DNA of 64,000 bases. Source: Lewinellaceae bacterium. GTDB taxonomy: Bacteria; Bacteroidota; Bacteroidia; Chitinophagales; Saprospiraceae. Position numbers and translations under genes: made by a program. Within the stretch, counting starts at the first letter, position 1. Each line of letters opens with the position of its first letter. Positions 26,222-34,163 of the stretch are shown here, one piece after another. The notes below the pieces were generated by a model, which was given only the letters and a program-made list of their open reading frames with translations, did no database searches and had not been told where the DNA came from. The DNA lies in the NCBI GenBank assembly GCA_020636075.1, contig JACJYO010000003.1, forward strand, positions 913,907-977,906, read 5' to 3'.

Positions 26222-26515
26222 ATGAATAACGACATGAATATTAACATCCAAAGCGTGCATTTTAAGGCAAGTGATGACCTTCAAAAACACATTCACGAAA
26301 AGCTGCGCAAACTGTTTGTGCACAGCGATAAAATTATTCGCGCCGACGTAAAACTATTTGAAGAGGGCAATGGCCAGACGACTCAATTTTGTGAAATCCG
26401 CCTCGTTATTCCGGGCGACGATCATATTGCCAAGAAAGGCGCTGAAACATACGAAAAAGCCGTGCTCGATACAGTGGATACCCTTCGGAAGATGATCCGG
26501 CGGGCGAAGAAGTGA
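26222..26515 (+). CDS. hpf: ribosome hibernation-promoting factor (HPF/YfiA family, short form)
   Basis: A 97-residue cytosolic protein starting MNNDMNINIQSVHFKASDDL; a second ATG four codons on would also work. The core SVHFKASDDLQKHIHEKLRKL ... (broken here for length), the DVKLFEEGNG turn and the final GAETYEKAVLDTVDTLRKMI helix match the beta-alpha-beta-beta-beta-alpha fold of the family that binds the 30S decoding centre and silences ribosomes in stationary phase. It lacks the C-terminal dimerisation domain of long HPFs. It starts 11 bases after the propeller gene and is followed by a large inverted repeat that can end transcription. Confidence 0.85.
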   Translation: MNNDMNINIQSVHFKASDDLQKHIHEKLRKLFVHSDKIIRADVKLFEEGNGQTTQFCEIRLVIPGDDHIAKKGAETYEKAVLDTVDTLRKMIRRAKK

Positions 26516-26541
26516 GGGTGAAGATCAAGGCTTCGTTCCGG

Positions 26542-26808
26542 CAACCCCACCCCCAACCCCCATAGCCATCAACTTAAGTGAAATAGGCTTGAAATTCAAT
26601 TGATTACATGATTGCAGATTACATGAATACATGATTGAAGAAGTAGTTCACCATACCGGCAGTGTTGAAATGCAAGTTGCTTAATTAAAAATGTTGAGCA
26701 CACTACGGGTACTTCATCAATCATGTATTCATGTAATCAATTAATCGTCAATCTGTTCCTACTCGATGTCCCTTAAGTTGATGGCTATGGGGGTTGGGGG
26801 TGGGGGTG
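26542..26808. repeat. 267-bp nested inverted-repeat element
   Basis: The outer arms (26542-26578 and 26772-26808) are complementary at 36 of 37 positions and carry the words CAACCCCCATAGCCATCAAC and its complement. Inside, GATTACATGAATACATGATTG near 26619-26638 pairs with CAATCATGTATTCATGTAATC near 26718-26740, and partial copies of the same word are tandem on the left. It fills the whole gap between hpf and the patatin gene. Confidence 0.8.
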
Positions 26809-26862
26809 ACACAGCAGGTAAAAAATTTCCTAAACACTTCCGCACCCTGCAACACTAAACCC

Positions 26863-29085
26863 ATGAAAAAACTATCCTGTATCCTGTTCCTGTTCCTGTC
26901 ATTTCAACTTGCCGCACAACAGCCGCTGCGCGTCGGTGTGGTGTTGAGTGGCGGTGGGGCTAAAGGCGTTGCCCACGTTGGCGCCTTGCGGGTGTTGGAG
27001 GAAGCAGGTATCCGCATCGATTATATCGGTGGAACCAGTATGGGCGGTATTATTGGTGGCCTGTATGCAGCGGGTTGGTCGGTTGACCAGCTGGACAGCA
27101 TTTTGCGCACCAACGATCTGGCCGTCGTATTGCAAGACGAGGTGCTGCGCCGCTACCAGCCTTTTTTCGGCAAACAATACGGCGAGAAATACGCCTTCCG
27201 GCTTTCCTTCAAGGATTTCAAACTTGCCTTGCCCTCGGCGCTGTCGGAGGGCCAGCAGGCATTCGATTTCATGAGTGCGCTGACCCGGCATGTTTACCAA
27301 ATTACAGATTTCAGCCAGTTGCCTACGCCGTTTTTTTGCGTAGGCACCGATGTGAGCACCGGCGAGCAGGTCGTGCTGGAGCGGGGCTGCCTGGCCCAGG
27401 CGATGCGTGCAAGCGGGTCCTTCCCGGGCTTGCTGGCTCCGGTGGAGGTGGATGGGCGTCTGATCACAGACGGTGGTGTGGTCAATGATTTCCCGGCCAG
27501 GGAAGTGCGCGAAAAAGGCATGGATATCGTGATTGGCATCAATGTAGAATCAAAACTCTACGGAAAGGACGAATTGTTGTCGATGGAAAAAATCATCGAA
27601 CAGATCGGCTCCTACCAGATGATCGCCCGCTCGCGCGAACAAACGGAATACTGCGACCTGCTGATCTTGCCCGATATTGAAGGCTACAGCGTGACGTCTT
27701 TTGAAGATGTCGACACCCTGATCGCCCGCGGAGACCAGGCTGCGCGGCAATATTGGGATCAGCTAACCGGGATTGCCCGCCGCCAACAGGCTTTGCCGCA
27801 GCCGGTGCGGATTGCCGTAGACCCGCTGGCAACGGCAGTGGAACCCATGCAGATCAGCAGTGTGCAGCTGGCGGAAACGCCTGCCATGAAATACCGGACC
27901 ATGCTGCGTAAGTTTCCGGAACCCTTACCCGGGCCGATCACCTTCGAAAAATTCCGCGAAGGCATTGCCGCCTTGTATGCCACGGATAATTTTCGCTACA
28001 TCGACTACCATTTTGAGCCGGCGCCCGACAGCGGCCAGACGCTTTTTTTGAAACTCTATACCAAGCCGGGTTATGAGAGCAGCCTGCGCATGGGCCTGCA
28101 CTACGACCAGGTGTACAAAAGCAGCCTGTTGCTCAACGGCACCTTTCGCAACCTGCTCTTTGAGGGCACTATTCTTTCGGTGGACTGCATCGTTGGCGAC
28201 AAGCTGCGCTACAACCTGCACTACTTCGTTGAAAATAGCAAATGGCCAGGCTTCGGCATTAACTCGCGGCTCAATTTGGTGGACCTCCCGGTCGACCTGC
28301 CGGTACAAATCGATATCGGGGGCAATATTTCGGTGCAAAATCTACTGTTCAAACTGGCCGACTTTACCCAGGAGGCCTATGTAAACCTGGCATCCAACAA
28401 TCAGTTTGCACTGGGGTTAGCCGCCGAGGTCAAGTTTTTCAAAACATCCACCGATCAGGCAGTCAACTACCTGACTGAGGAAAAATACATTGACGAAAAA
28501 GGCTGGTATGCCTCCGGCAAATTCTTTTTCCGCTTCGACAGCCGCGACCGCATCTTTTTTACCCGTCGGGGCCTGCTTGCCGGGCTGACCTTGCGCGCTA
28601 CCCAACCGATCCAATCGTTGAAATACGAAGATCAGACGGACAAACTTGGCTGGAACTTTGATTTGCGTACGGAACTGAGCCGTCCCATCGGGTCGCATCT
28701 GGTGGCCAGGCTCAACCTGGATGCCGGCAATACCCGTGGCGTGTCTGCGCCGCCGTTCCGCTATTTTTTGGGCAGCATCAACCGCAACCTGATCAACAAC
28801 TTCCGCGCTTTTCCGGGCTTGCCTTTTGCCAAGGTTTCCGGCGACAATCTGCTGAAAACGAGCCTGACGCTGCAGTATCATTTATTCAAAAGTCATTTTC
28901 TCAGCATTGGCGGGCATCTGGCATCACTTAGTGATTCGCAGACTCCATTTTCCCGAAGTGCCGACATACTGCGCAGCCTTAGTATTTCTTATGGTATCGA
29001 CACTTTTCTGGGGCCTGTGGAGGTTACGTATGCGTATTCGAATATGGGTGGGGAGTTATATTTCAATGTGGGGTTTTGGTTTTGA
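26863..29085 (+). CDS. patatin-like phospholipase fused to an Omp85-type beta-barrel (PlpD-like, type Vd)
   Basis: A 740-residue protein starting MKKLSCILFLFLSFQLAAQQ (signal peptide); the longer frame from 26794 begins inside the repeat. The patatin domain spans ~22-300: oxyanion loop SGGGAKGVAHVG, nucleophile Ser59 in GGTSMGG, and Asp203 in TDGGVVNDFP. Residues ~340-410 form a POTRA-like stretch (FEKFREGIAALYATDNFRY), and ~410-740 is a 16-strand-type barrel ending AYSNMGGELYFNVGFWF with a terminal aromatic, as needed for BAM insertion. The barrel probably displays the lipase at the outer membrane. Bacteroidota copies are common and usually not shown to secrete the passenger. Confidence 0.9.
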   Translation: MKKLSCILFLFLSFQLAAQQPLRVGVVLSGGGAKGVAHVGALRVLEEAGIRIDYIGGTSMGGIIGGLYAAGWSVDQLDSILRTNDLAVVLQDEVLRRYQPFFGKQYGEKYAFRLSFKDFKLALPSALSEGQQAFDFMSALTRHVYQITDFSQLPTPFFCVGTDVSTGEQVVLERGCLAQAMRASGSFPGLLAPVEVDGRLITDGGVVNDFPAREVREKGMDIVIGINVESKLYGKDELLSMEKIIEQIGSYQMIARSREQTEYCDLLILPDIEGYSVTSFEDVDTLIARGDQAARQYWDQLTGIARRQQALPQPVRIAVDPLATAVEPMQISSVQLAETPAMKYRTMLRKFPEPLPGPITFEKFREGIAALYATDNFRYIDYHFEPAPDSGQTLFLKLYTKPGYESSLRMGLHYDQVYKSSLLLNGTFRNLLFEGTILSVDCIVGDKLRYNLHYFVENSKWPGFGINSRLNLVDLPVDLPVQIDIGGNISVQNLLFKLADFTQEAYVNLASNNQFALGLAAEVKFFKTSTDQAVNYLTEEKYIDEKGWYASGKFFFRFDSRDRIFFTRRGLLAGLTLRATQPIQSLKYEDQTDKLGWNFDLRTELSRPIGSHLVARLNLDAGNTRGVSAPPFRYFLGSINRNLINNFRAFPGLPFAKVSGDNLLKTSLTLQYHLFKSHFLSIGGHLASLSDSQTPFSRSADILRSLSISYGIDTFLGPVEVTYAYSNMGGELYFNVGFWF

Positions 29086-29204
29086 GGAGATTGGAAGGGA
29101 AATTTAATTTCCATTAAAGAAATCCAAACCCTTGCCACCAGCCCCCAATTGAGTCTACCTTTACCGTTCGATTACTTTTTTATAAATTTTCATCTTGATT
29201 ACCT

Positions 29205-30140
29205 ATGCGCTTTACAATCAAATTATTACTCTTTTCATCCCTAAGCCTGCTCGCCTTCTCCTGTGTGAGCAAAAAGAAATTTGCAGCGATGCAAACCGAT
29301 TATCAAGCCCAGTTGGATGCGGCCAATAAAGACCTGACCAATTGCGGCGCCAATCTCAACAAACTGACCAACCAACTCCAGGCCTGCGAGCAGGACAAAG
29401 AGCGGCTCAAAGCCGATGTGCGCAATATGCAAAATTCCATACAGCTGCGCGAAGAACAAATGAAAGACCTGCGCGACCAACTCGCAGACGCCAAAGCACA
29501 GCGCGACAAACAACTGACCCAGGTCGGCGACCTGACCGCGCTGTCGCAATCGGCCAACGAAAACATCAAGGAAACGCTCTCCCAACTGGAGAAAAAAGAC
29601 AAATACATCCACCTGCTCCAGGCCGCCAAGTCGAAAGCCGATTCGATCAACCTCGCCCTGGCCGTCAACCTGAAAAGCGTGTTGAGCGAAGGCATCGAAG
29701 ACAAAGACGTGGAAGTGAAAGTGGACAAGACGGTGGTGTTTGTCAACTTGTCGGACAAAATGCTGTACCAAAGCGGCAGTTCCAACCTGACACCGCGCGC
29801 CATCGAAGTACTGGGTAAAATTGCCCGCATCGTCGAGTCGCGCCCCGAACTGGAGGTCATGGTCGAAGGCTACACCGATAATGTGCCGATCAAAAACAAC
29901 TGCATTGAAGACAACTGGGATCTCAGTGTCAAACGCGCCACCTCCGTAGTGCGTGCCTTGCAGAAAAACTACAGCATCGACCCAAACCGTCTGATCGCTG
30001 CCGGACGCGGGGAGTACAACACCCTGGCCAGCAACGATACCGCCGAAGGCCGCGCGACCAACCGCCGTACGCGAATCATCATCCTGCCTAAACTGGATCA
30101 GTTTTACGACCTGCTCAATCCGGCCAAGGCGCCGAAGTAG
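29205..30140 (+). CDS. OmpA-family peptidoglycan-binding lipoprotein
   Basis: A 311-residue lipoprotein: the signal peptide ends at the lipobox LLAFSC. Residues ~25-160 are a long coiled coil (LTNQLQACEQDKERLKADV, MKDLRDQLADAKAQRDKQL). Residues ~170-300 are the OmpA C-terminal domain with FVNLSDKMLYQSGSSNLTP, VEGYTDNVPI (the peptidoglycan-binding Asp) and WDLSVKRATSVVRAL ... NRRTRIIILP (conserved Arg). It would sit in the periplasm anchored to a membrane and bind the cell wall, tying envelope layers together. It is preceded by a gap of 119 bases and followed by a complex inverted repeat. Confidence 0.9.
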   Translation: MRFTIKLLLFSSLSLLAFSCVSKKKFAAMQTDYQAQLDAANKDLTNCGANLNKLTNQLQACEQDKERLKADVRNMQNSIQLREEQMKDLRDQLADAKAQRDKQLTQVGDLTALSQSANENIKETLSQLEKKDKYIHLLQAAKSKADSINLALAVNLKSVLSEGIEDKDVEVKVDKTVVFVNLSDKMLYQSGSSNLTPRAIEVLGKIARIVESRPELEVMVEGYTDNVPIKNNCIEDNWDLSVKRATSVVRALQKNYSIDPNRLIAAGRGEYNTLASNDTAEGRATNRRTRIIILPKLDQFYDLLNPAKAPK

Positions 30141-30141
30141 A

Positions 30142-30375
30142 GAATTACGAATTCGGGCTGTTAAGAGAAATTTAGAACGCTGTTTGTAGAGCATTTCACG
30201 CAGAGTTTCACAGAGGAAATGCACAGAGTTCCGCGGAGTTTTCCTTCTTGGGGATGGCAACTCCGCGGAACTCTGTGTGAAAAACTCTGCGCAACTCTGC
30301 GTGAAATGCTCTACGGCTAAAATTTTTAGTAGAAAAAGATTTCTCTTAACAGCCCTAATTACGAATTCGTAATTC
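30142..30375. repeat. 234-bp element of four nested perfect inverted repeats
   Basis: From outside inward: 13-bp arms (30142-30154/30363-30375), 17-bp arms (30155-30171/30339-30355), 22-bp arms (30186-30207/30293-30314) and 19-bp arms (30222-30240/30259-30277). All four are perfect. The inner arms carry CACGCAGAGTT and CCGCGGAGTT words. It occupies most of the 30141-30455 gap. Confidence 0.85.
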
Positions 30376-30455
30376 CCGCCGCCCTGCCGATAAAATTTGT
30401 TTTTTCTACTTTAGCCCGGACAAGTTTTCCAAACAACCATCCGAAGGGACAAAAC

Positions 30456-31646
30456 ATGAACCACCAGGCTTTAAAAGAAGAAATCCAAACCCTCATTGCT
30501 GCCAACAAAATCGAAGACGCCATCGAGCGGCTGGCCAGCGCCCAATTTAGTGCGCTCGACAAGGAACTGATCATTCTGAACAGCCAGTACAACCGGGTAA
30601 AAGAGGAGATACGCCTCAACCTGATCTCCAAAGACGAAGGCGAGCGCCGGATGAACGGCATTACCATGGCGCTGATCAATTTGTCGGATAAAATCGGCGC
30701 GGAGCCATCCAGGCTTTCCAAACTGGTGCCGGAAAAAAAGCCGGGTATGGGCCGCCTGGCCCTGCTTCTGATCCCGGCGCTCCTAGTTGTCGGCCTGGTT
30801 ATTTGGAAAATGGCAACCAGCTCCGATGCTCAAACGGGCAATCCCGAAGGTAGCCCGGACGATTCGACTATAACCACCGAAAGCAAAGATTCGGGCAATA
30901 CGGTTCCAAATTCCGGTGTGCCGGCAGACGATATAGTCAAAACACCGGAACCGGAACTACCTGCACCAACCTCGAATGTCGATCTCAGCAGCCTACCCAA
31001 ATCGCTGGTAGCGGCTTTTTTATTCAATGGAAACGCCAACGACGCGATTGGCGATCATCACGGCTCCATGCATGGCGTCGTTTCCGCTGATGGCTGGAAC
31101 GGCGCAAAAAACAGCGCCTATTATTTTAATGGAGATAATGCGCATATCAAGTTGCCAAGGATACTTGACGTCACAACGACCAATTTCTCCATAGCCTGCT
31201 GGCTTAAAAGTGAAACGGAAAACGGCTCAATCTTTGGACAATTTTCCAACAAAACGGATAATTATGCCTACGCAGCAACCAATCATTATGTAGCGCTCGT
31301 AGCCGGCTATCCCAATTTGGATGAATATCCGCCAACCGGCGGCGGCTTTCGTTCCACGAAAAGAATCCCACTCAACCAATGGGTGCACATCGTTTTTATC
31401 CGGAATGGCGATAAAGCGACCTTGTATATTAATGGAGAAAAGGCCCACGAAGCGGATATGACCGAAAAGTATGAACTGAAGAATAATATTCCAGACTATG
31501 CAGCCATCGGTGTACGGCCATTTTGGACTTATGGAACCGGAACATACAAAGAAAATGCTTCATTCAAAGGTGCTATTGACGACCTGTACATTTTCAATGC
31601 GGCCATCGGTCCGGAAACGGTGCAGCAGCTTTACCTAAAAAAATAA
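30456..31646 (+). CDS. EAD11 - transmembrane - LamG-like protein
   Basis: A 396-residue protein. Residues ~1-80 match effector-associated domain 11 (helices with LIAANKIEDAIERLASAQF, ELIILNSQYNRVKEEIRLN and MNGITMALINLSDKI), a helical adaptor known in bacterial conflict proteins where matching EADs recruit effectors. A transmembrane helix follows (~101-117, LALLLIPALLVVGLVIW), then an acidic Ser/Pro-rich linker. Residues ~185-390 are a concanavalin-like LamG/laminin-G-3 domain (VAAFLFNGNANDAIGDHHG, NFSIACWLKSE, WVHIVFIRNGDKATLYING, GAIDDLYIFNAAIG). The EAD faces the cytosol and the lectin-like domain the periplasm or surface, as if to pass an outside binding event to a cytosolic partner. No EAD11-bearing partner is seen here. 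Confidence 0.75.
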   Translation: MNHQALKEEIQTLIAANKIEDAIERLASAQFSALDKELIILNSQYNRVKEEIRLNLISKDEGERRMNGITMALINLSDKIGAEPSRLSKLVPEKKPGMGRLALLLIPALLVVGLVIWKMATSSDAQTGNPEGSPDDSTITTESKDSGNTVPNSGVPADDIVKTPEPELPAPTSNVDLSSLPKSLVAAFLFNGNANDAIGDHHGSMHGVVSADGWNGAKNSAYYFNGDNAHIKLPRILDVTTTNFSIACWLKSETENGSIFGQFSNKTDNYAYAATNHYVALVAGYPNLDEYPPTGGGFRSTKRIPLNQWVHIVFIRNGDKATLYINGEKAHEADMTEKYELKNNIPDYAAIGVRPFWTYGTGTYKENASFKGAIDDLYIFNAAIGPETVQQLYLKK

Positions 31647-31727
31647 AAGGCAAGTTCAGGTTACATGCTTTGTTTGCAAATCCTGGCAGACAGTTTTATT
31701 CGGACGACAACGACAGGTTAAATTGCA

Positions 31728-31735
31728 TAGTTTTG
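31728..31735 (+). promoter_or_regulatory. -7 box of the T9SS gene at 31753
   Basis: TAGTTTTG matches TAnnTTTG and ends 17 bases before the start codon. No good -33 box is at the expected distance. Confidence 0.35.
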
Positions 31736-31752
31736 AATAAAAAAATATTGCA

Positions 31753-33288
31753 ATGAAAAACCTGTACCTCTTCCTCTGCTGTGCGCTTTCCACCAATTTG
31801 TTCGCTCAAAACACCCAATGGTTTCCAACCGGATCAATCTGGCAATATTCCTACTACAGCCTTGGCGGCTTTGGCTCGGAAGTCATTGAGTACGCCGGCA
31901 CCGAAACGGTCGGCGGTGAAACCTGCACCAAAATGCAGGTGACTACACTGAACAACTTTTTCGGTACCTATTATTACACCTACAAGGATGAATTCTTCTT
32001 CTCCCGCAACGACTCGGTGTTTTACTGGGATCAAAACTACTTTCGGCTTTTGTACGATTTTACGCGCCTGGCCGGCGATACCATCTGGCTGAGCAACAGC
32101 CCGAACACCTACGCCGTCGTCGAAGCCACCGGCGATACCACCTGGCAGGGCATACCCTTGCAGTACCAGGACCTGCTGCTGGTGAACACCAACATCGGCA
32201 GCGATACCTTCCAGACACCTACCCGGGTGTACGAACGCCTGGGCGGCCATCATCTGATCCATTGGGATATCGAGTCGCCGCTGACGGAAATTTATTACGT
32301 GCTGGATTGTTACGCAGACGATGAATACCCAAACCCGGATTGCAAATCGCCGTTTGCTCCCGGTTACAAGCCCTTCCCGCTCAACTTCGCCATCTGGAGC
32401 GAAGCCGATGGGGGCTTCTGCTATTTTGATGGGTTTCAGTATATGCTCAAGGGCGATACAAGTTTGCCCGGCTACGAGTATTCCAAAAAAGTGTTCTACA
32501 AACCCAATTATACCGGCACCGAGCCTTGTCCGGATGCTTCAGCGGAAATGGTAAACGATCCGCCCGTGCTTTTGGGCGCTATTAGCCAGGATCTGGCTGG
32601 CAAAAAAGTGTATTATACCAGTTTTGTGAGTCCAAACTATTACTACTATTACCCAAACCAACTGGACTATTTCAGCACCTTCCAGATCGGCGAAACCAGG
32701 CTGCTGTATGATTTCGATCTGGAACCGGCTCAAATCCTCGACTGGAAACCCGAACCACGCCTGTACGCCTACAGCGATTCCATACAACTCAACGACGGCA
32801 GTTTGCGCCGCCGCTTGTTTTTCATTGACAGCGAAACGTCCGAATTCGATTCTACCTACTATTGGCTGGAAGGCATCGGCGGTTCGCACGGCCTGTTTTC
32901 CAGTTTGATCAGCCTGGATATTGTTGATGTTTGGTCGGGCTTTCGGTGTTTCCGGGAGACGAACAACCTGTTGCTCAATGCGGTGCCGGTTATTTTTTGC
33001 GACAGTGTACCGATCACTTCCTCCATTCCAAACCTGCCATCCTTGGAAACGCAAATCCGGCTCTACCCCAATCCTACCGCCGGACAGGTGCAACTGGAAC
33101 TACCCTCCGACGCGCTGCCGGTACTGCTTACGCTGAACGACGCCCTTGGCCGTCGCTTGAAAACCGTGGAGTTGACCAGCCCGGTTTCCATGGTTGATCT
33201 TGGGAAAATTGAAAGCCCCTGGCTGATGGTACAATTGCGCAGCCACGACGGGCGCGTGGCAGGGAAAATGCTGGTGCTTTCGGAGTAG
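31753..33288 (+). CDS. T9SS-exported protein of unknown function
   Basis: A 511-residue protein with signal peptide MKNLYLFLCCALSTNLFAQ. The body begins WFPTGSIWQYSYYSLGGFG, the usual start of a Bacteroidota secreted family that has no described activity, and contains two similar halves (EYAGTETVGGETCTKMQVTT; later LEGIGGSHGLFSSLISL). The C-terminus is a type A T9SS signal: IRLYPNPTAGQVQLELP ... LTLNDALGRRLKTVELT ... SPWLMVQLRSHDG ... GKMLVLSE. It is therefore exported to the surface or medium. Nothing in the neighbourhood hints at its substrate. Confidence 0.8.
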   Translation: MKNLYLFLCCALSTNLFAQNTQWFPTGSIWQYSYYSLGGFGSEVIEYAGTETVGGETCTKMQVTTLNNFFGTYYYTYKDEFFFSRNDSVFYWDQNYFRLLYDFTRLAGDTIWLSNSPNTYAVVEATGDTTWQGIPLQYQDLLLVNTNIGSDTFQTPTRVYERLGGHHLIHWDIESPLTEIYYVLDCYADDEYPNPDCKSPFAPGYKPFPLNFAIWSEADGGFCYFDGFQYMLKGDTSLPGYEYSKKVFYKPNYTGTEPCPDASAEMVNDPPVLLGAISQDLAGKKVYYTSFVSPNYYYYYPNQLDYFSTFQIGETRLLYDFDLEPAQILDWKPEPRLYAYSDSIQLNDGSLRRRLFFIDSETSEFDSTYYWLEGIGGSHGLFSSLISLDIVDVWSGFRCFRETNNLLLNAVPVIFCDSVPITSSIPNLPSLETQIRLYPNPTAGQVQLELPSDALPVLLTLNDALGRRLKTVELTSPVSMVDLGKIESPWLMVQLRSHDGRVAGKMLVLSE

Positions 33289-33326
33289 TCTTTTGGCTTA
33301 ATACCGATAACTTAACGATCCAGAGC

Positions 33327-33443
33327 GGGTGTACCACTTTTCAAATTGAACTTTTGACTTTTTGAGCAGCAATTTTGGTTCGGAAAGTTGCCTTAAAGTC
33401 AAATTTGAAAAGGTCAATTTGAAATTTGAAAAGTTGTACACCC
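33327..33443. repeat. inverted-repeat element, TCAAATT/GACTTTTGACTT family, copy 1
   Basis: The outer words GGGTGTAC and GTACACCC close a long imperfect hairpin made of TTTTCAAATTGAACTTTTGACTT on the left (from 33335) and its complement with an additional copy on the right (33395-33435). The same words recur at 36966, 40922, 48493 and 59921. The rest of the 33289-33590 gap holds a weak second hairpin-like stretch (33474-33530, CCGTG/CACGG words) and no gene. Confidence 0.7.
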
Positions 33444-33590
33444 CCTCTAGCCCTTAAAGTAATGGCAGTTGGCGTGGAGGACACAGAAGATTAAACTCCG
33501 TGCTCTCCATGCCTCCGTGGTGAAAAAAAATCAACCCTTACCCAACCTTACCCAGCCCCCCTGCGTCAACCGGGAATCAAGTCCGTCTGA

Positions 33591-34163
33591 ATGACCATAT
33601 CGCCTGAACTTTTGGAAGCCGCCCGCAAAGGTGCGCGCAAAGCGCAGTACGAGCTGTACCAGCAGTGCTACCCGGTGCTGATGGCTGTTTGCCTGCGGTA
33701 CCGGCGCGATGAAAGTGAGGCTTCGGCGGCGTTGAACGACGGCTTTTTGAAAATTTTGCAAAACCTGCACCGCTACAGTCCGGAAGTTCCGTTTGCAGCC
33801 TGGATCCGACGCATTCAGATCAACACATTGATCGACATGTTCCGGCGCGAGGCTAAATGGCGCGACCAGGTATTGCTTTCGGAAAAAATGGAGCAACAGT
33901 CGGATGCGACTGCGGTTGATTGGAACGAGGCCGACCGGCAGTTTGATGCAGAACAACTGGAAAACCTGCTGCAACGCCTGCCCCCGGTCAGCCGTCAGGT
34001 GTTCAATCTTTTTGCACTTGATGGATACAGTCATGCCGAAATAAGCAGCATGCTCGACATCAGTGAAGGCACTTCCAAATGGCATGTGAGTTTTGCACGC
34101 AGCCAGTTGCGCACCTGGATCAAAGCCGGATTGGAACAAACAGAAAATACATCGGTACGCTAA
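33591..34163 (+). CDS. ECF-type RNA polymerase sigma factor
   Basis: A 190-residue cytosolic sigma factor. Region 2 is seen in YELYQQCYPVLMAVCLRYRR, LNDGFLKILQNLHRY and PFAAWIRRIQINTLIDMFRR, and region 4 in RLPPVSRQVFNLFALDGYSH with the helix-turn-helix AEISSMLDISEGTSKWHVSF. There is no region 3, as in all group 4 sigmas. The stop overlaps the start of the next gene by one base (TAATG), a tight coupling typical of sigma/anti-sigma pairs. The stop of this gene and the ATG of the next share the A at 34163. Confidence 0.9.
   Translation: MTISPELLEAARKGARKAQYELYQQCYPVLMAVCLRYRRDESEASAALNDGFLKILQNLHRYSPEVPFAAWIRRIQINTLIDMFRREAKWRDQVLLSEKMEQQSDATAVDWNEADRQFDAEQLENLLQRLPPVSRQVFNLFALDGYSHAEISSMLDISEGTSKWHVSFARSQLRTWIKAGLEQTENTSVR

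Noticed and set aside
33474..33530. hairpin-like stretch with CCGTG/CACGG words before the sigma gene
   Set aside because: The pairing is imperfect and short; it resembles a degenerate dispersed repeat but is too weak to call separately.
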